From: UBA668 sp038328705
Lineage (GTDB): Bacteria > Actinomycetota > Acidimicrobiia > Acidimicrobiales > Ilumatobacteraceae
Assembly: GCA_038328705.1 (NCBI GenBank)
Contig: JBBQMG010000087.1
Span: 1 to 17,079 of the forward strand
DNA length: 17,079 bases
Reading direction: 5' to 3'
Both the position numbers and the translations under genes were made by a program. Within the stretch, counting starts at the first letter, position 1, and every line of letters starts with the position of its first letter. Positions 1 through 8,405 of the stretch are shown in pieces. The notes under the pieces were generated by a model. The model was not told where the DNA came from and did no database searches. It saw only the letters and a list, made by a program, of their open reading frames with translations.

Positions 1-31
1 TCTCGCGGTACAGGTCGTCCAAGCCGGGCAT
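1..31 (-). CDS. sufU: SufU/NifU-type Fe-S scaffold protein, N-terminal fragment (cut by window edge)
   Basis: Only the first ten codons lie in the window; they read MPGLDDLYRE. SufU-family proteins typically begin with a short lead-in and then (D)LYRE followed by a conserved HYRNPRN-like stretch, so the match is short but characteristic. SufU accepts sulfur from SufS in a zinc-dependent way in Gram-positive bacteria. A clear ribosome binding site, GAGGAGA on the minus strand at 42-36, lies 4 bases before the ATG at 31-29. The gene starts 17 bases after the sufS stop, so it is very probably the next gene of the same operon. The identification rests on ten residues plus context. Confidence 0.72.
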   Translation of the reverse strand, partial: MPGLDDLYRE

Positions 32-48
32 GGTGTCTCCTCGACGGT

Positions 49-1289
49 TCAGAATCCGAAGATATCGCTGGCGCCGTCGAGTGCGTCGGCGAGCGTGTCG
101 ACGTCGGCGGTGTCGTTGTACAGGTAGAAGCTGGCGCGAGCCGTGGCGGCGACACCCAGCAGGCGCATCAGCGGCTTGGCGCAGTGGTGGCCGGCGCGTA
201 CACACACGTTGCGCTGGTCGAGCACCTGGCTGAGATCGTGCGGGTGAATGTCGCGGAAACCGAAGCTGAAGGTGGCACCGCGCATCTCGACGTTGCACGG
301 GCCGTGCAACTGGATGTCGCTGCCGAAGCGTTCGGTGAGCGACTGCATTGCGTACGACGCGACTTCGATCTCGTGCTGGCGAATGTTGGCCATGCCCAGG
401 CCGGCGAGGAAGTCGACGGCCGCGCCGAGGCCGACAACCTCGGTGATGGGCGGCGTGCCGGCCTCGAACTTGGCCGGCAGCTCGGCGGTGGTGAAGCCGT
501 CGAGGCGCACGTCGGCGATCATGTTGCCGCCGCCCAGGAATGGGGGCATTGCCTCCAGGAGTTCCTCGCGACCCCACAGCACGCCGACACCTGACGGGCC
601 ACACATCTTGTGACCACTGAAGGCCATGAAGTCGGCGCCCCAGGCCTGTACGTCGGTGACGTTGTGCGGTACGTACTGGCAGCCGTCGACGATTGCCAGC
701 GCGCCAGCCGCGTGCGCGGCGGTGCACAGCTGCTGCACCGGCGTGATGGTGCCCAGGACGTTGCTCATCGCGGTGAAGCTGAACACCTTCGCCCCGTCGA
801 GCAGCGCCGGCAGATCGGTGAGGTCGAGCTGCCCGTCGGCGGTGAGCGGCACCCAGCGCAACACGATGCCGCGCTCGGCCACCAGCATGTGCCACGGCAC
901 GATGTTGGCGTGGTGCTCCATGTGCGTCAGCACGACGACGTCGCCGGCCTGCAGGTTGGCACGACCCCATGAGTACGCCAGCAGGTTCAGCGACTCGGTG
1001 GTGTTCTTGGTGAAGATGATTTCGTGAGCGCGGCGAGCGTTGATGAAGTGCTGGACCTTGGTGCGGGCACCCTCGTAGAGGTCGGTCGCTTCTGCGGCTA
1101 GTGAGTATGCGCTGCGGTTGATCGGTGCGTACGACTGCTCCATGAAAGTGCTCATCGCATCGATGACCACCTGCGGTTTTTGCGCGGTGTTGGCCGAGTC
1201 GAGATACACCAGCGGCTGCCCGTTGATCTCGCGCTGCAGCACCGGGAACAGCTGCTTGATCGCCACGACATCGAGGGAGGACGGGATGC

Positions 1290-1293
<4 letters not shown>
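49..1293 (-). CDS. sufS: SufS cysteine desulfurase
   Basis: PLP-dependent enzyme (414 residues, normal for SufS) that takes sulfur from cysteine for Fe-S cluster assembly, leaving alanine. The N-terminal LVYLDSANTAQKP (residues 28-40) is the usual start of the fold. The PLP-binding lysine is in FSGHKM (K229), and the persulfide cysteine is in RAGHHCAKPLM (C371), the form found in SufU-partnered enzymes. Two slight departures from the commonest consensus are SANTAQ for NAATSQ and DGCQYVPH for DGAQSVPH. The chosen start is a GTG at 1293-1291 that overlaps the sufC stop in a GTGA junction (4-base overlap), with GAGG 7 bases upstream. The reading frame stays open to 1815, but that part only runs antisense-like over sufC. 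Cytoplasmic, co-transcribed with sufC. Confidence 0.96.
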
Positions 1294-2045
<752 letters not shown>

Positions 2046-2052
2046 ACCGGCC

Positions 2053-2058
2053 ATTCTA
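2053..2058 (-). promoter_or_regulatory. -10 box (TAGAAT) of sufC-sufS-sufU, leaderless arrangement
   Basis: TAGAAT reads on the minus strand from 2058 to 2053. It is followed by 7 bases and then an in-frame GTG at 2045. The same hexamer, spacing and start codon occur before the desaturase gene (4526-4521). Transcription would begin at or next to the GTG. No convincing -35 box is visible. Confidence 0.55.
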
Positions 2059-2078
2059 GTGGACGTCGGCTATTTCCC

Positions 2079-3506
2079 CTATCGCCGTAGTGGAAATTCC
2101 GGCCCCGGTCGGTGATGGTCAGTCGCGGGCCAGTGGACCGGAACGTACGCGACCAGATCGTCGAGGAGGGCGGAGAGCGCGGCAGGGTCGGTTCGGGGGT
2201 GTACGACGCAGATTCGCAGGCATGCCTCGTCGTTCCACGAGGTGGGCACGATCAGGAACTGGCCCTCACTTGCTCGGCGTTTGCTCCACTCCAGGTAATG
2301 GTCGCGTGTCCAGCCATTGCGTGTGAACAGCACGATCGACAGCTCTGGGTCCTGCAGCAGGTGGAACTCGGGTCGGGCAGCGACCTCGTCGGCGAAAGCG
2401 CGGGCGGTGGTGATGGCGCCGTCGACCGCATCGGTGTAGGCCTGGGTGCCGTAGGTGGCCAGACCGAACCACAGCGGTAGGCCGCGGGCGCGTCGCGACA
2501 GGTGGTAGGCGTAGTCGCTGGGGTTCCAATCGCCGCGGTTCACCGCGTCGAGGTAGGCCCCGTGCTGTGCGTGCGTAGCTGCGGCGGGCGTTGGGTCGCG
2601 GTAGACGAGCGCTGCACAGTCGTAGGGGGCGAACAGCCACTTGTGTGGGTCGACGCCGAAGCTGTCGGCGCGCTCGATGCCGTTGAACCGCCCGCGGACG
2701 ATGTCGCTGCACAGCGCTGCGAGGCCATAGGCGCCGTCGACGTGCATCCACAGTCGGCGCGTTGCGCACACGTCGGCGATTGCGTCCAGCTCGTCGATGA
2801 TTCCCGCGTTCGTCGTGCCGGCGGTTGCCACCACGGCGAAGACATCGTCGCTGTTGTGGGCGGCCAGTGCGGCCTCCAGCGCGGCGCCTGTCATGCGCCC
2901 CTGGGGGTCAGGGTGAACGGCCAACACGTCGACGTCCATCACCCGTGCCGCGGCGCGCACAGAGGCGTGCACCTCGCCGGTGAGTGCAACGGTGAAGCGA
3001 GTGGGTCGTTCGCCGCGGGAAGCCGTGAAGGCTTCGCGGGCAGTGGCGAGCGCGCTGAGGTTGGCGGCCGAACCGCCCGAGACGAACACTCCGCCAGCCG
3101 TTGCGGGAAAGCCGGCGAGGTCCGCGAGCCAGCGCAGTGCTTGGTTCTCGGCGGCGATGGCGCCCGCACCGGCTTCCCAGTTGCCACCGAAGATGGACGA
3201 GGCGCTGACCACCAGGTCGAACATCGTCGACGCAATCGATGGAGCGGTGGGTACGTACGCCAGGTTCATGGGGTCGTCCATCGGCCGACATGCGGGCATC
3301 AGCACGTCGCGGAAGAGGTGCAGTGCCTCCAACCCGCCAACACCTTCGGGCGTGATCGCATGGGCAAGCGCTTCTGCCAGCTCGTCGGCTGGCTGTGCGC
3401 CCCAGTGGGTTTCCTTCGCCAGCCGTAGGCGTTCGATGGCGTACCCGATGACCGAGTGTGCGAAGAGGTTCGTCTCGTCGTCCCACGTGTGCATCGATGG
3501 TGCCAT
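2079..3506 (-). CDS. Group II PLP-dependent amino-acid decarboxylase
   Basis: 475 residues, resembling aromatic-L-amino-acid/tyrosine/diaminobutyrate decarboxylases (pyridoxal-dependent decarboxylase family). The order of motifs is typical: VFVSGGSAANLSAL near 140-153, GEVHASV with the ring-stacking histidine H180, an aspartate that contacts the PLP nitrogen in HVDGAYG (D257), and the PLP lysine in DPHKWLFAPYD (K289). Substrate cannot be told from the sequence. The ATG at 3506 is preceded by AGAAGGA about 7 bases upstream; an in-frame ATG at 3563 exists without such a site, so 3506 is preferred. It lies 62 bases downstream of the desaturase gene and could share its transcript. Its stop is 20 bases before the sufC -10 box. 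Confidence 0.9.
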   Translation of the reverse strand: MAPSMHTWDDETNLFAHSVIGYAIERLRLAKETHWGAQPADELAEALAHAITPEGVGGLEALHLFRDVLMPACRPMDDPMNLAYVPTAPSIASTMFDLVVSASSIFGGNWEAGAGAIAAENQALRWLADLAGFPATAGGVFVSGGSAANLSALATAREAFTASRGERPTRFTVALTGEVHASVRAAARVMDVDVLAVHPDPQGRMTGAALEAALAAHNSDDVFAVVATAGTTNAGIIDELDAIADVCATRRLWMHVDGAYGLAALCSDIVRGRFNGIERADSFGVDPHKWLFAPYDCAALVYRDPTPAAATHAQHGAYLDAVNRGDWNPSDYAYHLSRRARGLPLWFGLATYGTQAYTDAVDGAITTARAFADEVAARPEFHLLQDPELSIVLFTRNGWTRDHYLEWSKRRASEGQFLIVPTSWNDEACLRICVVHPRTDPAALSALLDDLVAYVPVHWPATDHHRPGPEFPLRR

Positions 3507-3568
3507 CGGTCGTCCTTCTGGAGAGGCCTTCGAATAGTTCGGCCCCAAAGTACTACGTGCCATGAGTG

Positions 3569-4513
3569 TCACGTGCCCTGAGCGCGCAGCGCCTTCCACA
3601 GCTCTGGGTACGAGCGGTACTCGAACGACGGGTCGATGTATCCGGCCTCGCGCAGTGCCGTGTCCAGCTTGGGCAGGTTGCGGAACGGCACCCCGCTGTC
3701 GACGTGGTGGGGGAGGTGGTAGCCGATGCGGTACGGCACAACCATGAAGCGGGCCAACGGGTGCTGTAGCACGGCGTGCGTGGTCTCGCGACGGTCCTTG
3801 GAAGCCATCATGCCGCCGTGCTCGGCAACCGAGCGCAACCTGTTGATGACGCGCCAGACGGTGAGGTAGGGGCCGAGCCAGAAGACCGGGTAGAGCCACC
3901 AGGATCCGCTGGCAATCGCGGTAGCGAGCAGAACTGCCTGCACGCTGATGATCTTCCAGAACGTGCGCCGCACTCGCAGGTCGGGGCTGCGTGCGCCGGC
4001 CAGGAATTGGCGCATCAGCTTGATGCCGGTGCGGCCGGTTGCGTCGCGGGTGAGCTTGCGGCGAAAGCTGGCAGTCGAAATGGGGTAGCGCGCGTACAGT
4101 GCCATGTCGGGCTCGTCGGGCCCGAACTCCTGCCGGTGGTGCGCAGCGTGTACGCGGCGGTAGCCATCGACATTCGTCAACGATGGGTATCCCAACAGCC
4201 AGCGCCCGGCGAAGTCGTTCAGCCGCTTGTCGCTGAACAGCAAGCGGTGCGCGGCATCATGCATCAGCGAGAGGTATTGAGCGAACGTACGGCCCATCAG
4301 CAGGAATGTGGTGGGCCAGATCCAGGGAGCGAACGCAACTGTCGACCACAGCACCAAGCCGGTCTGCACATAGAGGAACAGCACGGACCACGCGTTGCGC
4401 CAAGAGGGAATTCGGCGCAGTTGCTCGCGAAACGCGGGCTGCGGCCGACCATCGGCGCGAATGAACTCGGTCTCGCGACACACCGGAAGTTCGGTCTTCA
4501 CCATCCCCGACAC
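3569..4513 (-). CDS. Membrane fatty-acid desaturase / hydroxylase-type di-iron protein
   Basis: 314 residues of the integral-membrane desaturase superfamily. The three histidine boxes that hold the di-iron centre are HDAAH (85-89), HAAHH (122-126) and HLPHH (266-270), with an additional EHGG (231-234). Hydrophobic segments lie around 42-75 and 185-222. The enzyme should insert a double bond or hydroxyl into an acyl lipid or related membrane substrate; which one is not visible. The start is taken as the GTG at 4513, 7 bases after a TAGAAT box and without a ribosome binding site; an ATG three codons later (4504) is the alternative. The decarboxylase gene follows 62 bases downstream on the same strand. 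Confidence 0.9.
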   Translation of the reverse strand: MSGMVKTELPVCRETEFIRADGRPQPAFREQLRRIPSWRNAWSVLFLYVQTGLVLWSTVAFAPWIWPTTFLLMGRTFAQYLSLMHDAAHRLLFSDKRLNDFAGRWLLGYPSLTNVDGYRRVHAAHHRQEFGPDEPDMALYARYPISTASFRRKLTRDATGRTGIKLMRQFLAGARSPDLRVRRTFWKIISVQAVLLATAIASGSWWLYPVFWLGPYLTVWRVINRLRSVAEHGGMMASKDRRETTHAVLQHPLARFMVVPYRIGYHLPHHVDSGVPFRNLPKLDTALREAGYIDPSFEYRSYPELWKALRAQGT

Positions 4514-4520
4514 GCCAAGG

Positions 4521-4526
4521 ATTCTA
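4521..4526 (-). promoter_or_regulatory. -10 box (TAGAAT) of the desaturase gene, leaderless arrangement
   Basis: TAGAAT on the minus strand, 7 bases before the GTG at 4513. This is identical in hexamer, spacing and start codon to the sufC promoter. There is no clear -35 match at 17 bases upstream and no ribosome binding site. Confidence 0.55.
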
Positions 4527-4556
4527 CGACCGACCCGCCGCCGAAGAGCATCCCAC

Positions 4557-4597
4557 TGGAGGGTTCCAACGACCTGTGGAGGTGTTGGAACCCTCCA
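4557..4597. terminator. Perfect 14-bp inverted repeat, probable terminator of the MBL-hydrolase operon
   Basis: TGGAGGGTTCCAAC at 4557-4570 is an exact reverse complement of GTTGGAACCCTCCA at 4584-4597, with a 13-base loop. It lies 19 bases after the stop of the minus-strand gene ending at 4616 and upstream of the desaturase promoter, which is where transcription from 5609 should end. No run of T follows in either direction, so it is not a textbook intrinsic terminator; a regulator site for the desaturase promoter is the alternative. Confidence 0.55.
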
Positions 4598-4615
4598 TTG
4601 GGCTTGGGCTTGGGG

Positions 4616-5005
4616 TCAGCGGCCGAGGAGGTCTTCTTTCCAGGCTCGGAAGCGAGCGTGCACTGCGCCGCTGGGGCCGGCGCCTTCGCCGTTGGCGCCG
4701 TCTTCTTCGGGGCGCAGGCGATACGAGTGTTGCACGGCGAGGTCATCGGTGGCGATGGCCAGGTAGCGGGCATCGCCCACGGCCGGCCCGGCTCGCCACA
4801 ACAACCAGCGGTCGATACGGCGCTTGTATTCGGCTTCCGGTGCACCCTCCAGGTCGTCGCCGAGAGTACGCAGTGCTGGCGGCGCCTCTACCCACGCCGA
4901 GGCGACGATGTTGCGGTCGCGGGTGGGGGTGTCGGGCAGGTCGGCGGTGTGGACCGGTGTGTGGTCGGCGGGGCGTTGGTCGTAGCGCAGCGGCTCACCA
5001 GCCAC
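4616..5005 (-). CDS. Uncharacterised 129-residue protein overlapping the MBL-fold hydrolase gene
   Basis: I do not recognise a family. The protein is soluble in appearance, with no signal peptide or membrane segment. The middle, about residues 57-75, is charged and tryptophan-rich (RRIDRWLLWRAG). A glycine-rich linker near 103-113 is followed by a basic C-terminus. The frame is open to 5059, but the GTG at 5005 is favoured because it overlaps the upstream stop by 11 bases and has GAGGAG about 10 bases before it, both signs of translational coupling. Close coupling to the hydrolase gene suggests a shared job; nothing in the sequence says what. Confidence 0.7.
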   Translation of the reverse strand: MAGEPLRYDQRPADHTPVHTADLPDTPTRDRNIVASAWVEAPPALRTLGDDLEGAPEAEYKRRIDRWLLWRAGPAVGDARYLAIATDDLAVQHSYRLRPEEDGANGEGAGPSGAVHARFRAWKEDLLGR

Positions 5006-5609
5006 GGTCCACCCACTCCTCGAGGTGCGGCCGCTCGGCGCCGATGGTGGTGCTGACACCGTGGCCGGGCATCACGATCGTCTCGGCCGGCAACGTGAAC
5101 AGCCGATTGTCGAGCGACTGGATGATCGTGTCGAAGTTGCCCTCCTTCGACTTGGTGTTACCGGGGCCACCGGGGAACAGCGTGTCGCCCGTGAAGACCA
5201 ACGGCGCGCCCTCGACACGGAAGCTGACCGAACCCGGCGTGTGGCCTGGGTTGTGGATTGCATGCAGTCGCAGACGCCCGACTTCGATGACGTCGGCGTC
5301 CTCGATGAACACGTCGTAGCCGACGTCCTTGAGCATCTCGGCGTCCTGGCTCATCACGGCGACTTCGTACCCGGCTTCACGGATGGCGGGCACGGCTTGG
5401 ATGTGGTCCCAGTGGCCGTGCGTTTCCAGGACTCGGCGCACACCCAGCCCCTGACACATCTCCAGCAGCTGTTCGTGTTCGTTGGCGGCATCGATGAGCA
5501 CCGCGTCGCCCGTCTCTCGGCACCGGAGCACGAACACATTGTTGGCGTACGGCCCGACGACGACTCGGTGAATCTCCAAGCGGCCATCGGCCCAGTGCAA
5601 GGTGGTCAT
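4995..5609 (-). CDS. Metallo-beta-lactamase-fold hydrolase (glyoxalase II-like)
   Basis: 204 residues with the full metal-binding set of the family: THGHWDH (63-69), H123 in HNPGHTPGSVS, D142 in FTGDTLFPGG, and H183 in MPGHGVSTTIG. The layout is that of hydroxyacylglutathione-hydrolase-like and other small thioester/ester hydrolases of the MBL superfamily; the substrate is unknown. The protein should be cytoplasmic, as no signal peptide is present. ATG at 5609 is placed 6 bases after a TAGCGT box and lacks a ribosome binding site, so the message is probably leaderless. Its 3' end overlaps the next gene by 11 bases. Confidence 0.9.
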   Translation of the reverse strand: MTTLHWADGRLEIHRVVVGPYANNVFVLRCRETGDAVLIDAANEHEQLLEMCQGLGVRRVLETHGHWDHIQAVPAIREAGYEVAVMSQDAEMLKDVGYDVFIEDADVIEVGRLRLHAIHNPGHTPGSVSFRVEGAPLVFTGDTLFPGGPGNTKSKEGNFDTIIQSLDNRLFTLPAETIVMPGHGVSTTIGAERPHLEEWVDRGW

Positions 5610-5615
5610 CGCGCC

Positions 5616-5621
5616 ACGCTA
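5616..5621 (-). promoter_or_regulatory. -10 box (TAGCGT) of the MBL-fold hydrolase gene, leaderless arrangement
   Basis: TAGCGT on the minus strand, six bases (GGCGCG) before the ATG at 5609. The same hexamer precedes the genes starting at 15826 (spacing 6) and 17062 (spacing 7). It is divergent to the amidase promoter about 75 bases away. Confidence 0.5.
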
Positions 5622-5696
5622 CTGCGGTCGAACCACGTCATGCCCTGAGCGGGTCGTACGCAGTCAACGCATCACGTGGTGGCGAATTGCGACGGG

Positions 5697-5702
5697 TACG
5701 TT
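5697..5702 (+). promoter_or_regulatory. -10 box (TACGTT) of the amidase gene, leaderless arrangement
   Basis: TACGTT is followed by six bases (GGGCAC) and the ATG at 5709. It supports that ATG over the upstream in-frame start at 5676, which would place the promoter inside the coding region. Confidence 0.5.
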
Positions 5703-5708
5703 GGGCAC

Positions 5709-7094
5709 ATGCAGACCACCGACCCAACACTGTGGAGTGCCAGCGAGCAGGCGGCAGCGATTCGTCAAGGCCGGCTGGGTAGCGAGGAACTTCTCGACCT
5801 GTTTCTCGCTCGCATCGCTGCGGTCGACACACAGGTGAACGCGGTGTGCACGTTGGCGGTGGAACCCGCGAGGGAACGGTGTCGCGCGGCCGACGCAGCG
5901 ACTGCCCGTGGCGAGTCGTGGGGGCCATTGCATGGGCTGCCGCTGACGATCAAGGATGCGATCGCGACCGCGGACATTCGCTCCACCGGTGGCGCAACGA
6001 TTCTGAGCGACCACGTGCCGACCACCGATGCGCCGGCCGTCGCCGCGCTTAAAGCCGCCGGTGCGATCGTGTTCGGCAAGACGAATCTGCCCGAGTGGTC
6101 GGGTGATTGGCAGAGCTTCAACGAGATGTTCGGCACCACCAACAATCCGTGGGCGCTCACGCACACGCCCGGTGGCTCGTCGGGTGGTGCGGCCGCCGCT
6201 GTCGCCTGTGGCATGACCAGCTTCGAACTCGGCACCGACATCGGCGGCTCGGTGCGCGTGCCGTCAGCGTTCTGCGGCGTGTGGGGCCACAAGCCCAGCT
6301 TCGGCATCATCCCCACACTTGGATATCTCGACGAGCCGGGCGGTGGCGGCACCGAGAGCGATGTCAACATTTTCGGCCCCATCGCTCGCAGCGCAGCGGA
6401 TTTGCGACTGTTGGTCGACGTGCTCGCGCAGCCGACGCAAGAGCGGTCGACGGCGTGGAGCCTGCACCTTCCCGAGCCGACGGTGACGTCGCTGCAAGGT
6501 CTGCGTGTCGCCGCGTGGTTCGACGAACCCGAGCTGGAAATCGACAGTCAGATGTCAACGGTGCTGCACGAAGCTGCGGCAGCGGTGGAGAACTCCGGTT
6601 CGGTAGTCGACCGCACGGCACGCCCCGATATCGATGCACGCACTGCGTGGCGCAACGGGGCGCGGCTGATCGGCGCGGCCGTTTCAGTGAGCGACGAGAG
6701 CGCGCCGCTGACCCACCACCAGTGGCTGCACATGAACCGTGAGCGCGCACGCGCCCGGGTCGCGTGGGCCGAGTTCTTCACCGACTTCGACGTGCTGCTG
6801 TGCCCGATCACCATCGTGACCGCGTTCCCGCATTTGCAGGAGGGTCTGTGGAGCAATCGGCGCATCACGGTCAATGGACGCGAACGCAGCTACGTGGAGA
6901 TCGAGGGTTGGCCGGCGCTCATCGGAAGTGCCTACCTGCCCAGCACATCGGTGCCGGTTGGCCGCACGGTTGCCGGGTTGCCGGTGGGTATGCAGGTGGT
7001 CGCACCCTTCCTGCAGGACCGCACCGCGCTCCAGGTCGGGGAATGGATCGGCCATCTGGTCGGCGGTTACCAACCGCCGCCGATTGTTACATAA
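5709..7094 (+). CDS. Amidase-signature family hydrolase
   Basis: 461 residues, cytoplasmic in appearance, hydrolysing an amide (or ester) bond of an unknown substrate. The Ser-cisSer-Lys triad is complete: K82 in LTIKDAIA, S157 in TPGGSSGG, and the nucleophile S181 in TDIGGSVR, with the 24-residue gap between the two serines that the family shows. The C-terminal part has the usual PVGMQVVAP substrate-side motif. The start at 5709 is chosen from the promoter spacing; an in-frame start 11 codons earlier has no support. It is divergently arranged with the MBL-fold hydrolase gene. A short hairpin covers its last codons. Confidence 0.93.
   Translation: MQTTDPTLWSASEQAAAIRQGRLGSEELLDLFLARIAAVDTQVNAVCTLAVEPARERCRAADAATARGESWGPLHGLPLTIKDAIATADIRSTGGATILSDHVPTTDAPAVAALKAAGAIVFGKTNLPEWSGDWQSFNEMFGTTNNPWALTHTPGGSSGGAAAAVACGMTSFELGTDIGGSVRVPSAFCGVWGHKPSFGIIPTLGYLDEPGGGGTESDVNIFGPIARSAADLRLLVDVLAQPTQERSTAWSLHLPEPTVTSLQGLRVAAWFDEPELEIDSQMSTVLHEAAAAVENSGSVVDRTARPDIDARTAWRNGARLIGAAVSVSDESAPLTHHQWLHMNRERARARVAWAEFFTDFDVLLCPITIVTAFPHLQEGLWSNRRITVNGRERSYVEIEGWPALIGSAYLPSTSVPVGRTVAGLPVGMQVVAPFLQDRTALQVGEWIGHLVGGYQPPPIVT
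7061..7079. terminator. Short hairpin at the 3' end of the amidase gene
   Basis: CGGCGGTT (7061-7068) and AACCGCCG (7072-7079) form an 8-bp stem with a 3-base loop, ending 12 bases before the TAA. No T-tract follows. It could help end the amidase transcript, but it may simply reflect codon choice. Confidence 0.3.
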
Positions 7095-7214
7095 CTTCGC
7101 TGGTCACACAGCGACTTTGGCAATCGGGCCGTTTTGCGGGCGATGTCATGTTACGGTTACATGTCGTTTGTGACGAGAGCTGCATTCGACACACATTCCG
7201 CGGGCTCGGAAACC

Positions 7215-7220
7215 AAGGAG
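7215..7220 (+). promoter_or_regulatory. Strong ribosome binding site (AAGGAG) of the CAP-domain gene
   Basis: AAGGAG lies 7 bases before the ATG at 7228 and fixes the start. It stands out because most first genes of transcription units here have no such site. I could not place the promoter within 7095-7214 with confidence. Confidence 0.75.
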
Positions 7221-7227
7221 TCATCTC

Positions 7228-7722
7228 ATGCATGCACCTCGTTCGCTCGGCGCCTACGGCTTCACTCTTCTTCTCGGCATGTTCGGCGGCTGTGGTGTGA
7301 TCGAGAAGTGCGCGGCGCCGTCGGTGAGCGCTCCTCTCGACATCAGCTACCAGTGCACCGACCTCGTCAACGGCGCACGGGCCGAGGCTGGCCTCGCTGC
7401 TGTCACCGTCGTGGGTGAGATCAATTTGGCCGCAGAGGGCCACTCCACCGATCAAGCCAAGAAGCAGAAAATGACCCACACCGGCTCGAACGGCTCGAAC
7501 GCCGGCCAGCGCATCGACGGCCATGGTTTTGCCTGGAGTACCTGGGCCGAGAACGTTGCTGCCGGTCAGGCCGGCTGTTCCGCCGTTGTCAACGCCTGGA
7601 TGAACAGCGAGGGCCACCGCGCCAACATTCTGAATCCGGCCATGACCTCGATCGGTGTCGGTGCAGCCACCGGCGCCAACGGTGTCATCTACTGGACGAT
7701 GGACCTGGCCGCAGCACGCTGA
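7228..7722 (+). CDS. Secreted or lipid-anchored CAP (SCP/PR-1) domain protein
   Basis: 164 residues: a signal-like N-terminus (basic HAPR, then a hydrophobic run to about residue 20) followed by one CAP domain. The CAP landmarks are H72 in EGHSTDQ, E108 in WAENVAAG and H130 in EGHRANIL. The signal region ends in FGGC; C22 could be lipidated, but a phenylalanine at -3 makes the lipobox non-canonical, and C22, C28, C43 and C117 could instead form disulfides. CAP proteins act outside the cell; the bacterial function is generally unknown. Unlike its leaderless neighbours it has a strong ribosome binding site, AAGGAG at 7215-7220, seven bases before the ATG, and a 5' region of up to 133 bases. Confidence 0.87.
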   Translation: MHAPRSLGAYGFTLLLGMFGGCGVIEKCAAPSVSAPLDISYQCTDLVNGARAEAGLAAVTVVGEINLAAEGHSTDQAKKQKMTHTGSNGSNAGQRIDGHGFAWSTWAENVAAGQAGCSAVVNAWMNSEGHRANILNPAMTSIGVGAATGANGVIYWTMDLAAAR

Positions 7723-7736
7723 CCCGGTTTCAGGCG

Positions 7737-7742
7737 TAGGGT
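7737..7742 (+). promoter_or_regulatory. -10 box (TAGGGT) of the hemolysin III gene, leaderless arrangement
   Basis: TAGGGT is followed by six bases (TTTGGT) and the GTG at 7749. It lies 14 bases after the CAP gene stop, so the membrane-protein gene probably has its own promoter despite the tight spacing. Confidence 0.5.
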
Positions 7743-7748
7743 TTTGGT

Positions 7749-8405
7749 GTGAGTTCCAGCTCCATCACCCCGGCTCACGAGCGGCCCACATGGCGCGGTT
7801 GGTTCCATGTTGGCGCCTTCGCGTTGTCCATCCCCGGTGGCATTCTGCTCATTCTTGCTGCCGACCATGCGTCGGCGCGGGTGGCGGCCTCCATCTACGC
7901 GGCCAGCCTGCTCTTGGGGTTCGGCACGTCGGCCGGATACCACCGGCTGGCCCGCGCCGAACGCACACAGGCGATCATGCAGCGCCTCGATCACTCCATG
8001 ATTTTCGTGTTGATCGCCGGCAGCTACACGCCCGTGTGCCTACTGGGTCTGCCGCGGGCATGGGGCATTCCTCTGCTCTGTGCGGTGTGGACGTTTGCCG
8101 CTGTCGGCATCTTGCTGAAGCAGTTCGCGTTCGAGCGCTTCAAGATGCTGGAGTATTCGCTGTATCCCATTCTTGGCTGGAGCCTGGTGGTGGCCGCGCC
8201 GGTTCTGCTGCGGCACATGACGGCGCTGGAGCTGTCGTTGCTGCTTGCGGGTGGCTTGCTCTACACGACCGGTATTCCGGTGTTGGTGCGCGAGCGGCCG
8301 GATCCTTGGCCGCGCACATTCGGCTATCACGAGATCTGGCACGGCTTCACGGTCGCCGCCGGTGCCTGCCACTTCGCGACGATGGGTTTGCTGATTCGCG
8401 GCTAG
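7749..8405 (+). CDS. Hemolysin III / PAQR-family seven-span membrane protein
   Basis: 218 residues, almost entirely hydrophobic, with about seven membrane segments. The PAQR metal-site residues are present: H65 in SAGYHRL, D81 at the start of the LDHSMIFVLIAGSYTP segment (80-95), and H194 and H198 in YHEIWH near the C-terminus, with a further H208. Members are zinc-binding membrane proteins related to adiponectin receptors; despite the name, haemolysis is not established for most bacterial members. A role in membrane lipid homeostasis is a reasonable guess only. The GTG start at 7749 follows a -10 box by six bases and has no ribosome binding site. Confidence 0.92.
   Translation: MSSSSITPAHERPTWRGWFHVGAFALSIPGGILLILAADHASARVAASIYAASLLLGFGTSAGYHRLARAERTQAIMQRLDHSMIFVLIAGSYTPVCLLGLPRAWGIPLLCAVWTFAAVGILLKQFAFERFKMLEYSLYPILGWSLVVAAPVLLRHMTALELSLLLAGGLLYTTGIPVLVRERPDPWPRTFGYHEIWHGFTVAAGACHFATMGLLIRG

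Noticed and set aside
2502..3428. Long plus-strand open frame opposite the decarboxylase
   Set aside because: A typical antisense shadow in G+C-rich DNA, with no start signal and no motif. The same holds for 3776-5056 (+), 9349-10497 (-) and 14349-15575 (-).
3507..3899. Upstream extension of the decarboxylase frame
   Set aside because: It overlaps the 3' end of the desaturase gene, which has intact histidine boxes, and has no family similarity; AGAAGGA before ATG 3506 marks the start.
7140..7170. Riboswitch or operator around CATGTTACGGTTACATG upstream of the CAP gene
   Set aside because: Only five outer base pairs match and no known riboswitch core is visible; too weak to list as a feature.
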